From Bacteroidota bacterium (GTDB lineage Bacteria; Bacteroidota; Bacteroidia; Chitinophagales; Chitinophagaceae), in the NCBI GenBank assembly GCA_028876035.1, contig JAGWTK010000184.1, positions 1 through 7,627 of the forward strand: a stretch of 7,627 bases of DNA. Reading direction: 5' to 3'. The first letter of the stretch is position 1. Every line of letters begins with the position of its first letter. The translations under genes and the position numbers were made by a program. Below are positions 1-6,399 of this stretch, piece by piece. The notes below the pieces were generated by a model. It was not told the DNA's origin, searched no databases, and was given only the letters and a program-made list of their open reading frames with translations.

Positions 1-385
1 TTGCTTTCTCAAGCGCAGCGATCCACTTTTCGCGGTCTGCCTGGCCGGCTTCCACAAATGGTTTTCCGAGTTCGTTCTTTGTTTTCCTCTCAAACAAATC
101 CATGCCTTTCATGAATTCTTCCTGGTCTTTGCCTGAATGGCAATCGTCCATCATCTTCAGCACAAAGAGATGGGCGTAGATGGCTTTTGCTCCGGGTGTA
201 TCAGTGGCCGGGATAATGGTCTCCGTTAGTTCTTCCAGCATTTTTTCCTGCGCGCCGCTTAGTTTCATGTTCTTCAGCAGCACCGACGCTTTGCTTTTAT
301 CGTCCTGTACACAGGCCGGGAGGATGGCAATGCCCGCCGATACAAACAGGAGCTGGCGGATGGCGGAACGGCGATTGACAATCAT
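1..385 (-). CDS. Gluconate 2-dehydrogenase subunit 3 family lipoprotein (partial, C-terminus off window)
   Basis: The first 128 residues are visible; the rest lies beyond the left window edge. The N-terminus begins MIVNRRSAIRQ, a twin-arginine motif (R5-R6), followed by a hydrophobic stretch that ends in LPAC with Cys25 as the likely lipidated residue. This suggests Tat export and anchoring as a lipoprotein. The mature part contains ETIIPATDTPGAKA at about residues 57-70, which I recognise as the signature of the gluconate 2-dehydrogenase subunit 3 family. In that family the small subunit accompanies a GMC-type FAD-dependent membrane sugar/alcohol dehydrogenase and is thought to help its export or assembly. 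In Bacteroidota the catalytic gene usually follows directly, which here would be left of position 1. The start lies 34 nt after the stop of the thioredoxin-fold gene on the same strand, so the two are probably co-transcribed. The substrate of the complex cannot be read from this subunit. Confidence 0.85.
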   Translation of the reverse strand, partial: MIVNRRSAIRQLLFVSAGIAILPACVQDDKSKASVLLKNMKLSGAQEKMLEELTETIIPATDTPGAKAIYAHLFVLKMMDDCHSGKDQEEFMKGMDLFERKTKNELGKPFVEAGQADREKWIAALEKA

Positions 386-419
386 ATGGTAAATGGTTGG
401 TGATGGGTCTGTTTTTAAA

Positions 420-1562
420 TTACCGGTAATACCTGCCCAATAGCGGGTGATCGATGATCATTGTTTTCAATGCTTCGGGATCAACAGCGCCCTGCTGACT
501 AAAGATAACTTTACCTCCCGGCTCTACCAGTAGCGTATATGGTAATGCACCCTGCCATTTAGGATCGATGGCTTCTATCAACGCGTATTTATCATCGGTA
601 TTAAATAAGTAATTGGTGACAGATGACTGCTGTCCTTTCAAAAACTTCAGCACTTTGGCGGATTGCGCGGGATCATCGGCACTGATGCTTACAAATTCAA
701 AATCGCGGCGACCATACATCCGGTGCATTTTAATGAACTCGGGATATTCAGTGACACAGGGACCGCACCAGGTAGCCCATACGTTGATCAACCGTAGCTT
801 ACCCGAATTATTTTTAATCAGATCTTTGATGCCTGGTGCATCAATGCTGTCCAGTTTCACCGGTTCTTTTGCCCACTCTTCTTTTGCCTTTACAATCCAA
901 TCGCTTTTCTCTGCCCATTTAATGGAGCAGCCAAAAACTTTGGTGGTAGTTACAGGAGGTTCCTGGTGGGCGAGCAATGCATCCAGTGCGTTGCGGGTGT
1001 CGCGCGTGCGCGGCGTTTTCGTTGGCTTCTCTACATCATCAATCCGGCCGCTGTAATGGAGTTTGCGTTGTTTGTCGAATATAAAAACATGCGGCGTAGC
1101 CACAGGACCATATTTTTTCGAGGTTTCCTCTGTTGCACCGTCGTATAAATAAGGAAAGTTGAAATGCTTGCGCGCCGCACGGAGTTTCATTTCTTCAAAG
1201 CTATCACCCATATCCGTATAATCCAGTTCATTCAGGCGGATGGAACTGGGGTCATTGGGCATGATGGCCACTACTGCTACCGATTTATTTTTATAGTCTG
1301 TAGCAATTTGAATGATACGGTCTTCATAGGCCTGGGCAGTTGGACAATGATTACAGGTAAACACCACCAATAATATTTCTGCCTTTGCAAAGTCTTTCAG
1401 TGAATGATGCTTCCCGTCGATGCCCGGGAGATTGAAGTCGGGTGCCGGCGAACCAATGGCCAGCGTAGGGTGCTCCTCTCCTGCATGGGCGGGATATGTA
1501 AGCGTAACCAGCGAAACAAGCAGCAGCAATAATGGAATTATCGGGGAACGCTCCCTTTTCAT
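420..1562 (-). CDS. Exported tandem thioredoxin-fold protein: redoxin-like domain plus TlpA/ResA-like domain
   Basis: This is a 380-residue protein. I start it at the second in-frame ATG (1560-1562). From there a clean signal peptide runs MKRERSPIIP, then a leucine-rich core, then AHA cleavage near residue 27. The upstream ATG at 1599-1601 would put 13 non-signal-like residues in front. Domain 1 (about residues 35-200) opens with GSPAPDFNLPG and is AhpC/TSA-redoxin-like. It has a CxxC motif FTCNHC (C70, C73) and a cis-proline loop VATPHVFIFD (P157). Domain 2 (about 235-380) is TlpA-like, with NVWATWCGPC (C266, C269) and cis-proline ALPYTLLVEPGG (P341). The linker carries another cysteine (C212, in FGCSIKW). 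Such proteins act on thiols/disulfides in the periplasm, as reductants or in cytochrome c/metalloprotein maturation. Partners are unknown. The gene precedes the dehydrogenase subunit gene on the same strand and is divergent from the GH95 gene. Confidence 0.9.
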   Translation of the reverse strand: MKRERSPIIPLLLLLVSLVTLTYPAHAGEEHPTLAIGSPAPDFNLPGIDGKHHSLKDFAKAEILLVVFTCNHCPTAQAYEDRIIQIATDYKNKSVAVVAIMPNDPSSIRLNELDYTDMGDSFEEMKLRAARKHFNFPYLYDGATEETSKKYGPVATPHVFIFDKQRKLHYSGRIDDVEKPTKTPRTRDTRNALDALLAHQEPPVTTTKVFGCSIKWAEKSDWIVKAKEEWAKEPVKLDSIDAPGIKDLIKNNSGKLRLINVWATWCGPCVTEYPEFIKMHRMYGRRDFEFVSISADDPAQSAKVLKFLKGQQSSVTNYLFNTDDKYALIEAIDPKWQGALPYTLLVEPGGKVIFSQQGAVDPEALKTMIIDHPLLGRYYR

Positions 1563-1745
1563 ATAGCAGCAATTTGTGTAAAAGTTACAAATTAAATCCA
1601 TCGGAAGAAGCGGGCCCTGCTTGTTTTTCGGCGGACTGGTACTTTTTTGCCCGGGTTGATTTTTTTATGCCCGTGTTGGCACAGGTTCCCGTTTTACTTG
1701 TTAGCTTCAATCCGTATTGCATTCAACACACAAACAGGTTACACT
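1563..1745. promoter_or_regulatory. Divergent intergenic region between the thioredoxin-fold gene and the GH95 gene
   Basis: These 183 bp separate two genes read in opposite directions and must hold a promoter for each. On the minus strand TAATTTG (plus-strand positions 1588-1594) resembles the Bacteroidota -7 element TAnnTTTG, is one base short, and has no convincing TTG partner upstream. Its place inside the longer version of the thioredoxin-fold ORF fits the shorter start at 1562. On the plus strand there is only a degenerate TACTTTTTTG at 1640-1649, about 96 nt before the GH95 start. I see no strong operator palindrome. An open frame runs in from 1647 but encodes no plausible protein before the signal peptide at 1746. 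Confidence 0.4.
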
Positions 1746-4229
1746 ATGCATATTTTCAAATGGCGATGGGTGCTTTGTCCGATCATTCTCTTATGCTGCA
1801 CTAACAGCCGGGCCCAGTCTCCCAATAACAACAAACTCTGGTATAAAAAGCCGGCGGCAGTATGGACCGAAGCGCTTCCGCTGGGAAATGGCCGATTGGG
1901 GGCCATGGTGTTTGGAAGAACCAATGAAGAGCTCATTCAGTTGAATGAAGGCAGCCTTTGGACAGGCGGACCTGTACGGACCAATGTCAATCCCGGCGCA
2001 TACAGCAACCTGCAGATTGTAAGGGATGCTTTGCTGAAAGAGCAGGACTACGAAAAAGCCTATGAGTACACCAAAAAAATGCAGGGCTATTACTCGGAGT
2101 CATACCTGCCCATGGGTGATTTGTTTATCCACCAGTCGTTCAGGGATACTGCAATTACTGATTATTACCGCGATTTGAACATAGCTAATGCAACGGCAAC
2201 GACTTCTTTCGTCGCAGACGGAACAACGTTTACCCGCGAGGTATTCGTATCCGCGCCGGACCAGGTAATCGTGGTGCGGCTCAGCGCTTCGAAGCCCCAT
2301 CAACTCCATTTCACGGTGGGATTAAACAGCCAGTTGGCCCTGCGAAAGGCAATTCGTGATGGCCGGGTACTTGAGTGCAGGGGCAAAGCGCCCGCTCATA
2401 TTCAACCCAACTATATCCAGAGCAAGAACCCCATTGAGTATACAGACACTGCCGGATGCCGTGGCATGCGTTTCGAAATGCAACTACAGGCGGTTGCAAA
2501 AGATGGAAAGGTTACGACGGATACAGCGGGTGTACATGTAAGCGAGGCAACTGAAGTGCTGCTCATCATTGCAGGAGCAACCAGTTTCAATGGATTTGAT
2601 AAATGTCCGGACAGCCAGGGAAAGGATGAGCATGCGCTCGCAACTGCGGCACTCGGCAAAGCCGTTAAAAAAAGCTGGACTGCCTTACGGACCGATCACA
2701 TCAATGATTATCGCAAATATTTCGACCGTGTCCATTTCACTTTAGCCAGTCCCGCCCATAACGAAAATGCAGCAAAGCCCACCGACGAACGCCTGCTTGG
2801 ATATACAGAAGGTGCGGTGGATCCTTCCTTTGAAACCCTCTATTTTCAATATGGCCGTTACTTGCTGATATCCTGCTCAAGACCGGGTAGTGTACCTGCC
2901 AACCTGCAGGGTATTTGGAATAAAGAAATGCGGCCGCCATGGAGTGCCAATTATACGACGAACATCAATGTGCAGATGAACTATTGGCCGGCCGAAACAC
3001 TTAACATGACCGAAATGCACCAGCCCCTGCTGGAATTTGTGAAAGCAGTGGCAAAGACGGGTGCTGTTACCTCACGCGAATTTTACCATACCCGCGGATG
3101 GGCCCTGCATCATAACAGTGATATATGGGCGCTTTCCAACCCGGTCGGCGATATCGGGCATGGCGACCCCATGTGGGCCAACTGGACCATGGGCTCTCCC
3201 TGGCTATCGCAACACCTGTGGACGCATTATGCCTTCACCAAAGACAAACAATTCCTTCGTGAAACGGCCTATCCGCTCATGAAGGGTGCGGCGGATTTTT
3301 GTATCGACTGGCTTGTGGAAGATAAAGACGGTTTCCTTGTAACGGCTCCGTCTGTGTCGCCCGAAAACCGTTATATCGATGACAACGGAAAGCATGGCAG
3401 CGTGTCGGTAGCCACCACCATGGATATGGAGATCATTTGGGACTTGTTCACCAATCTCATCGAAGCTTCCAGAGAATTAGGGATAGATGCTGATTACCGC
3501 GCGATGCTCGAGGCCAAAAAATCCAAATTGTACCCTTTGCATATAGGCAGGAAAGGTAACCTGCAGGAATGGTACCGCGACTGGGAAGATGAAGATCCGC
3601 ACCATCGCCATGTATCGCATTTATTCGGACTGTACCCCGGGCGTGAGATATCGCCGGTACGCACACCCGATTTCGCGGCGGCCTCCAAAAAAACGCTGGA
3701 ACTGAGAGGCGATGCGGGTACGGGCTGGAGTCTTGCCTGGAAAATTAATTTCTGGGCACGCCTGCTCGATGGCAACCATGCGTACAAGATGGTGCATGAT
3801 CTCCTGCACCTCACCGGCCAAACAGGTACACAATATGCAAATGGAGGCGGCTCTTACGTAAACCTGTTCGATGCACACCCACCTTTTCAAATAGACGGCA
3901 ATTTCGGTGGCGTTGCAGGCATGGGAGAGATGTTATTGCAAAGTCAGAATGATGAGATGGCGATCTTGCCCGCATTGCCCGATGCCTGGGCCGAAGGCGC
4001 AGTAAGCGGCTTAAAAGCACGCGGCAATTTTGAAGTGGGCATCGAATGGAAAAACAAACAATCCAATCGTATTAGCATCAAATCGCTTGCCGGCAGCCAT
4101 TGTGTGGTGCGCACTGCCGTTCCTGTTAAAGTAAATGGAATAGCTGCATCCGCCGTGAAAGATGCGTTCGGTTATACTATTCAATTCAATACAGAAAAAG
4201 GTAAAACATATGAACTGGTACCACGCTAA
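1746..4229 (+). CDS. Exported GH95 glycosidase (alpha-L-fucosidase / alpha-L-galactosidase)
   Basis: This 827-residue protein has the usual length of GH95 enzymes. I chose the ATG at 1746 because a signal peptide begins there (MHIFKWRW, hydrophobic CPIILLCC, likely cleavage after RAQ near residue 23). The frame is open from 1647, but those 33 residues do not look like a signal. An N-terminal beta-sandwich begins with the family hallmark LWYKKPAAVWTEALPLGNGR, followed by an (alpha/alpha)6 barrel and a C-terminal beta domain. The residues matching those described for the inverting Bifidobacterium fucosidase AfcA are present: two asparagines in TTNINVQMNYWPAE (N406, N408), the acid Glu in SVSPENRY (E540) and the Asp in QIDGNFGG (D717). 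The enzyme should release terminal alpha-L-fucose, or alpha-L-galactose as some GH95 members do, from plant or host glycans. Its 3' end overlaps the lactonase gene by 20 bp. No TonB-dependent transporter or SusD partner lies in the window. Confidence 0.93.
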   Translation: MHIFKWRWVLCPIILLCCTNSRAQSPNNNKLWYKKPAAVWTEALPLGNGRLGAMVFGRTNEELIQLNEGSLWTGGPVRTNVNPGAYSNLQIVRDALLKEQDYEKAYEYTKKMQGYYSESYLPMGDLFIHQSFRDTAITDYYRDLNIANATATTSFVADGTTFTREVFVSAPDQVIVVRLSASKPHQLHFTVGLNSQLALRKAIRDGRVLECRGKAPAHIQPNYIQSKNPIEYTDTAGCRGMRFEMQLQAVAKDGKVTTDTAGVHVSEATEVLLIIAGATSFNGFDKCPDSQGKDEHALATAALGKAVKKSWTALRTDHINDYRKYFDRVHFTLASPAHNENAAKPTDERLLGYTEGAVDPSFETLYFQYGRYLLISCSRPGSVPANLQGIWNKEMRPPWSANYTTNINVQMNYWPAETLNMTEMHQPLLEFVKAVAKTGAVTSREFYHTRGWALHHNSDIWALSNPVGDIGHGDPMWANWTMGSPWLSQHLWTHYAFTKDKQFLRETAYPLMKGAADFCIDWLVEDKDGFLVTAPSVSPENRYIDDNGKHGSVSVATTMDMEIIWDLFTNLIEASRELGIDADYRAMLEAKKSKLYPLHIGRKGNLQEWYRDWEDEDPHHRHVSHLFGLYPGREISPVRTPDFAAASKKTLELRGDAGTGWSLAWKINFWARLLDGNHAYKMVHDLLHLTGQTGTQYANGGGSYVNLFDAHPPFQIDGNFGGVAGMGEMLLQSQNDEMAILPALPDAWAEGAVSGLKARGNFEVGIEWKNKQSNRISIKSLAGSHCVVRTAVPVKVNGIAASAVKDAFGYTIQFNTEKGKTYELVPR

Positions 4230-5133
4230 CAGGTATACCTATACGCGGAGGGCGTTTACCGCCTGTTTTTTGTTTTTAGTCATGAAGGCTTCTTCCCAGG
4301 AACTGCTAAAGGGATTGTCGGCAGAAGGGGCGCAGCTGGTAAAGCTGCCGCATACTTTTAAATTCACGGAAGGTCCCGCCTGTGATAAAAAAGGCAATAT
4401 ATTTTTCACCGATCAGCCCAACGACGATATCTGGAAATACGGTGCCGACGGCAAACTGAGTCTGTTCATGCATGGCGCTGGCCGCTCCAATGGTCTTTAT
4501 TTTGATCACGATGGGCGTTTATTGTCCTGCGCCGATTCCCTGAACCAGCTTTGGTCGATTGGGATGGACAAGAGCGTGAAAATAATTTTGACATCTTACC
4601 AGGGTAAGTTAATGAACGGTCCCAACGATTTGTGGCCCGATGCCAGCGGTGGTATTTATTTCACTGATCCTTATTACCAGCGCGATTGGTGGACCCGGAA
4701 AAAGCCCGATCTCGCGCGACAAGACGTGTACTATCTTCCCAAGGGTGCCTCTGAACCAATAGTAGTCGACAGCAGCTACCAGCAACCCAACGGCATCGTG
4801 GGTACACCCGATGGCAAATATTTGTATGTAGCTGATATCGCCGGCAACAAAACCTGGCGTTATGCGATTACCGGCAAAGGAAAGCTTACTGATAAAACCT
4901 TCTTCGCACCCATGGGTTCAGACGGGCTCACGCTTGACGAAAAAGGAAATGTTTATTTCACGGGCAAAGGTGTTACCGTTTTCAATAAAGACGGGCAGCA
5001 GATCGGTCATATCGATTTTCCGGAACCCTGGACAGCTAATATTTGTTTCGGCGGAAAAGATCGGAAGACCCTGCTGGTGACTTCTTTCAGTGCAGTGTAT
5101 ACGTTGCGCATGAACGTACGTGGAGTGGAGTGA
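4210..5133 (+). CDS. SMP-30/gluconolactonase-family lactonase, probably exported
   Basis: From the ATG at 4210 this is a 307-residue six-bladed beta-propeller of the SMP-30/LRE family, which hydrolyses sugar lactones such as glucono-1,5-lactone with a divalent metal. The expected metal/active-site positions are visible: Glu in FTEGPA (E54), Asn in NGPNDLW (N139), Asn in QPNGIVG (N194) and Asp in GSDGLTLD (D238). Propeller repeats appear as KGNIFFTD, GGIYFTDPYY, DGKYLYVAD and KGNVYFTG. The N-terminus has TRRAF (R13-R14), a short hydrophobic run (FLFLV) and SSQ near residue 29, which reads as a short Sec or Tat-like signal. A frame from an earlier ATG at 4162 lies deeper in the GH95 gene and lacks a better signal. 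The 20-bp overlap with GH95 implies translational coupling, so the lactone may derive from the sugar GH95 frees. The true substrate (fucono-, galactono- or gluconolactone) is unknown. Confidence 0.9.
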   Translation: MNWYHANRYTYTRRAFTACFLFLVMKASSQELLKGLSAEGAQLVKLPHTFKFTEGPACDKKGNIFFTDQPNDDIWKYGADGKLSLFMHGAGRSNGLYFDHDGRLLSCADSLNQLWSIGMDKSVKIILTSYQGKLMNGPNDLWPDASGGIYFTDPYYQRDWWTRKKPDLARQDVYYLPKGASEPIVVDSSYQQPNGIVGTPDGKYLYVADIAGNKTWRYAITGKGKLTDKTFFAPMGSDGLTLDEKGNVYFTGKGVTVFNKDGQQIGHIDFPEPWTANICFGGKDRKTLLVTSFSAVYTLRMNVRGVE

Positions 5134-5138
5134 GGAGA

Positions 5139-5183
5139 AGTAATAAGTAATAAGTTTTAAGTTTTAAGTTGTAAGTTGTAAGT
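5139..5183. repeat. Tandem heptanucleotide repeat AGTnnTA, six units
   Basis: Starting 6 nt after the lactonase stop, six 7-bp units follow without interruption as three identical pairs: AGTAATA twice (5139-5152), AGTTTTA twice (5153-5166) and AGTTGTA twice (5167-5180), then a final AGT. Only two positions of the unit vary. The pairing suggests duplication of single units by slippage followed by divergence. The tract is noncoding, and its function is unknown. Confidence 0.95.
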
Positions 5184-5194
5184 CCGTTGAATAA

Positions 5195-5215
5195 GAGAGG
5201 TGAGAGGTGAGAGGG
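5195..5215. repeat. Tandem heptanucleotide repeat GAGAGGT, three units
   Basis: Twelve bases after the first tract, GAGAGGT occurs twice and is followed by GAGAGGG and a decayed AAGAG. The unit length is again 7 bp but the sequence is unrelated to AGTnnTA, being purine-rich on the plus strand. Confidence 0.9.
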
Positions 5216-5222
5216 AAGAGTA

Positions 5223-5258
5223 GATATTAGATTTATGATATCTTGATATTAGATATAA
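5223..5258. repeat. Degenerate heptanucleotide repeat GATATTA-like, about five units
   Basis: Units read GATATTA, GATTTAT, GATATCT, one extra T, GATATTA and GATATAA. The 10-mer GATATTAGAT occurs exactly twice (5223-5232 and 5245-5254). This is the third 7-bp tract in the same spacer and the least regular. It may also bend or open easily because it is AT-rich. Confidence 0.75.
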
Positions 5259-5342
5259 ATTTCTATTCGCCGCCTAATCTTTGATTTCTGAATTGGCAAA
5301 GAATAGGAGCGCCCGCCCCCGCAAGAACGGTCTCTTTACTTT

Positions 5343-5353
5343 GTACCAGGTAC
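5343..5353. promoter_or_regulatory. Short palindrome GTACC-A-GGTAC upstream of the hydroxyproline operon
   Basis: A perfect 5+1+5 bp inverted repeat lies 44 nt upstream of the TTG box of the predicted promoter. It could be an operator half or a chance palindrome. Just before it, TTTACTTTGT resembles a -7 element with a shortened spacer (TAnTTTG). Support is weak. Confidence 0.2.
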
Positions 5354-5397
5354 CAACTACCGTCAAAAGTGTATTTCTGACACTTATTCCGGAATTC

Positions 5398-5430
5398 TTG
5401 CCGAAAAATGCGCCGCAATTTCTACCTTTG
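5398..5430 (+). promoter_or_regulatory. Predicted Bacteroidota-type promoter for the hydroxyproline genes
   Basis: TACCTTTG at 5423-5430 matches the -7 consensus TAnnTTTG of the Bacteroidota primary sigma factor exactly. TTG at 5398-5400 supplies the -33 element with a 22-nt spacer, within the reported 17-23 range. The ATG of the deaminase gene begins 20 nt after the box, giving a short leader of roughly 10-15 nt. No Shine-Dalgarno sequence is present; the leader is A/C-rich (AATCCCAAACAA near the ATG), which is usual in this phylum. Confidence 0.65.
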
Positions 5431-5450
5431 TACAAATCAATCCCAAACAA

Positions 5451-6386
5451 ATGGCAAATCCTCAGTGGCTGGGTGTGTACCCCGCAATGTTAACACCGTT
5501 CAAGGCAGACGATACCATCGATTTTGATCTTTTCACGCACAACCTGAATGCGCAGCTCGATGCGGGTATCGACGGCGTGGTGATGGGTGGTTCATTGGGT
5601 GAAGCCAGCACTTTGTTGCCAGAGGAAAAAACAGCGCTCCTGCGCCATTGTAAGAAAGTGATGAAACGCGAGGTGCCCGCCATCGTTACCATTGCAGAGC
5701 AATCGACCAGTGCTGCGATTGGTATCGCAAAAGATGCAGAGAAGAATGGTGCGGATGGACTGATGATTTTACCGCCTATGCGTTACAAGGCAGATGATCG
5801 CGAAACCGTACAATACTTCAAGCAGATTGCTGCCAGTACTGGTTTGCCCATCATGATTTACAACAATCCCTACGACTATAAAATTGAAGTGACCATTCCC
5901 ATGTTTGCTGAACTGGCTTCGATCAGCAGTATCCAGGCAATCAAGGAATCCACCCGCGATATCACCAATGTGCATCGCCTGAAAAACGCTTTCGGGGATC
6001 GCTTTAAAATTCTGGGCGGTGTTGATACCCTCGCGTATGAAGAACTCACTGCCGGCGCCGATGGCTGGGTAGGCGGACTGGTAGATGCCTTTCCTGCTGA
6101 AACCGTGGCCATCTACCGGTTGGTGAAAGCGGGTCGGTTAGAGGAAGCGCTGGCTATCTATCGTTGGTTCATTCCCGTGCTTGAACTCGATATCCATCCC
6201 AAACTCGTACAATACATTAAACTCGCTGCAGCAGAAACGGGTCTCGGTTCTGAATACGTGCGTGCGCCAAGGTTAGTGCTGGAAGGAGAGGAGCGCAAAC
6301 AAGTGTTGGCTACCATCCGCAAAGCCATCGCTTCAAGGCCTGCGCTTCCTGATTACCTGCACCTCGGATCGCTTCAAACCGCATAA
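5451..6386 (+). CDS. DapA/NAL-family enzyme, probable 1-pyrroline-4-hydroxy-2-carboxylate deaminase
   Basis: This 311-residue cytoplasmic (beta/alpha)8-barrel belongs to the dihydrodipicolinate synthase/N-acetylneuraminate lyase superfamily. The fold is marked by GVYPAMLTPF at the N-terminus, the substrate-carboxylate loop GGSLGE (46-51; DapA proper has GGTTGE), the catalytic tyrosine in MIYNNP (Y137) and the Schiff-base lysine in IQAIKEST (K165). The late GGVDTLAYEELTAGADGWVGG stretch is also typical. The adjacent 4-hydroxyproline epimerase argues that it removes ammonia and water from 1-pyrroline-4-hydroxy-2-carboxylate to give 2-oxoglutarate semialdehyde. Context supports this assignment more than sequence does: DapA itself or a 2-keto-3-deoxy sugar acid aldolase/dehydratase is possible, and the latter would fit the lactonase upstream. 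It is the first gene after the predicted promoter. Confidence 0.8.
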   Translation: MANPQWLGVYPAMLTPFKADDTIDFDLFTHNLNAQLDAGIDGVVMGGSLGEASTLLPEEKTALLRHCKKVMKREVPAIVTIAEQSTSAAIGIAKDAEKNGADGLMILPPMRYKADDRETVQYFKQIAASTGLPIMIYNNPYDYKIEVTIPMFAELASISSIQAIKESTRDITNVHRLKNAFGDRFKILGGVDTLAYEELTAGADGWVGGLVDAFPAETVAIYRLVKAGRLEEALAIYRWFIPVLELDIHPKLVQYIKLAAAETGLGSEYVRAPRLVLEGEERKQVLATIRKAIASRPALPDYLHLGSLQTA

Positions 6387-6399
6387 TTTTTTAGTGCAT

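Noticed and set aside
613..1056. 147-codon plus-strand frame opposite the thioredoxin-fold gene
   Set aside because: It covers the conserved TlpA domain and linker in antisense and has no features of its own.
1647..1745. Upstream ATG for the GH95 gene at 1647
   Set aside because: It would place 33 residues ahead of an evident signal peptide that begins at 1746.
5139..5258. CRISPR array or phage attachment site
   Set aside because: The units are 7 bp, directly abutting and without spacers, and no cas gene, integrase or tRNA is nearby.
5274..5302. Imperfect inverted repeat AATCTTTG / CAAAGAAT as a terminator
   Set aside because: One mismatch, a 13-nt loop, AT-rich arms and no following T run; it is too weak to call.
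5281..5493. 70-codon open frame in the spacer, plus strand
   Set aside because: It runs across the predicted promoter into the deaminase start in another frame, and its translation shows no domain or signal.
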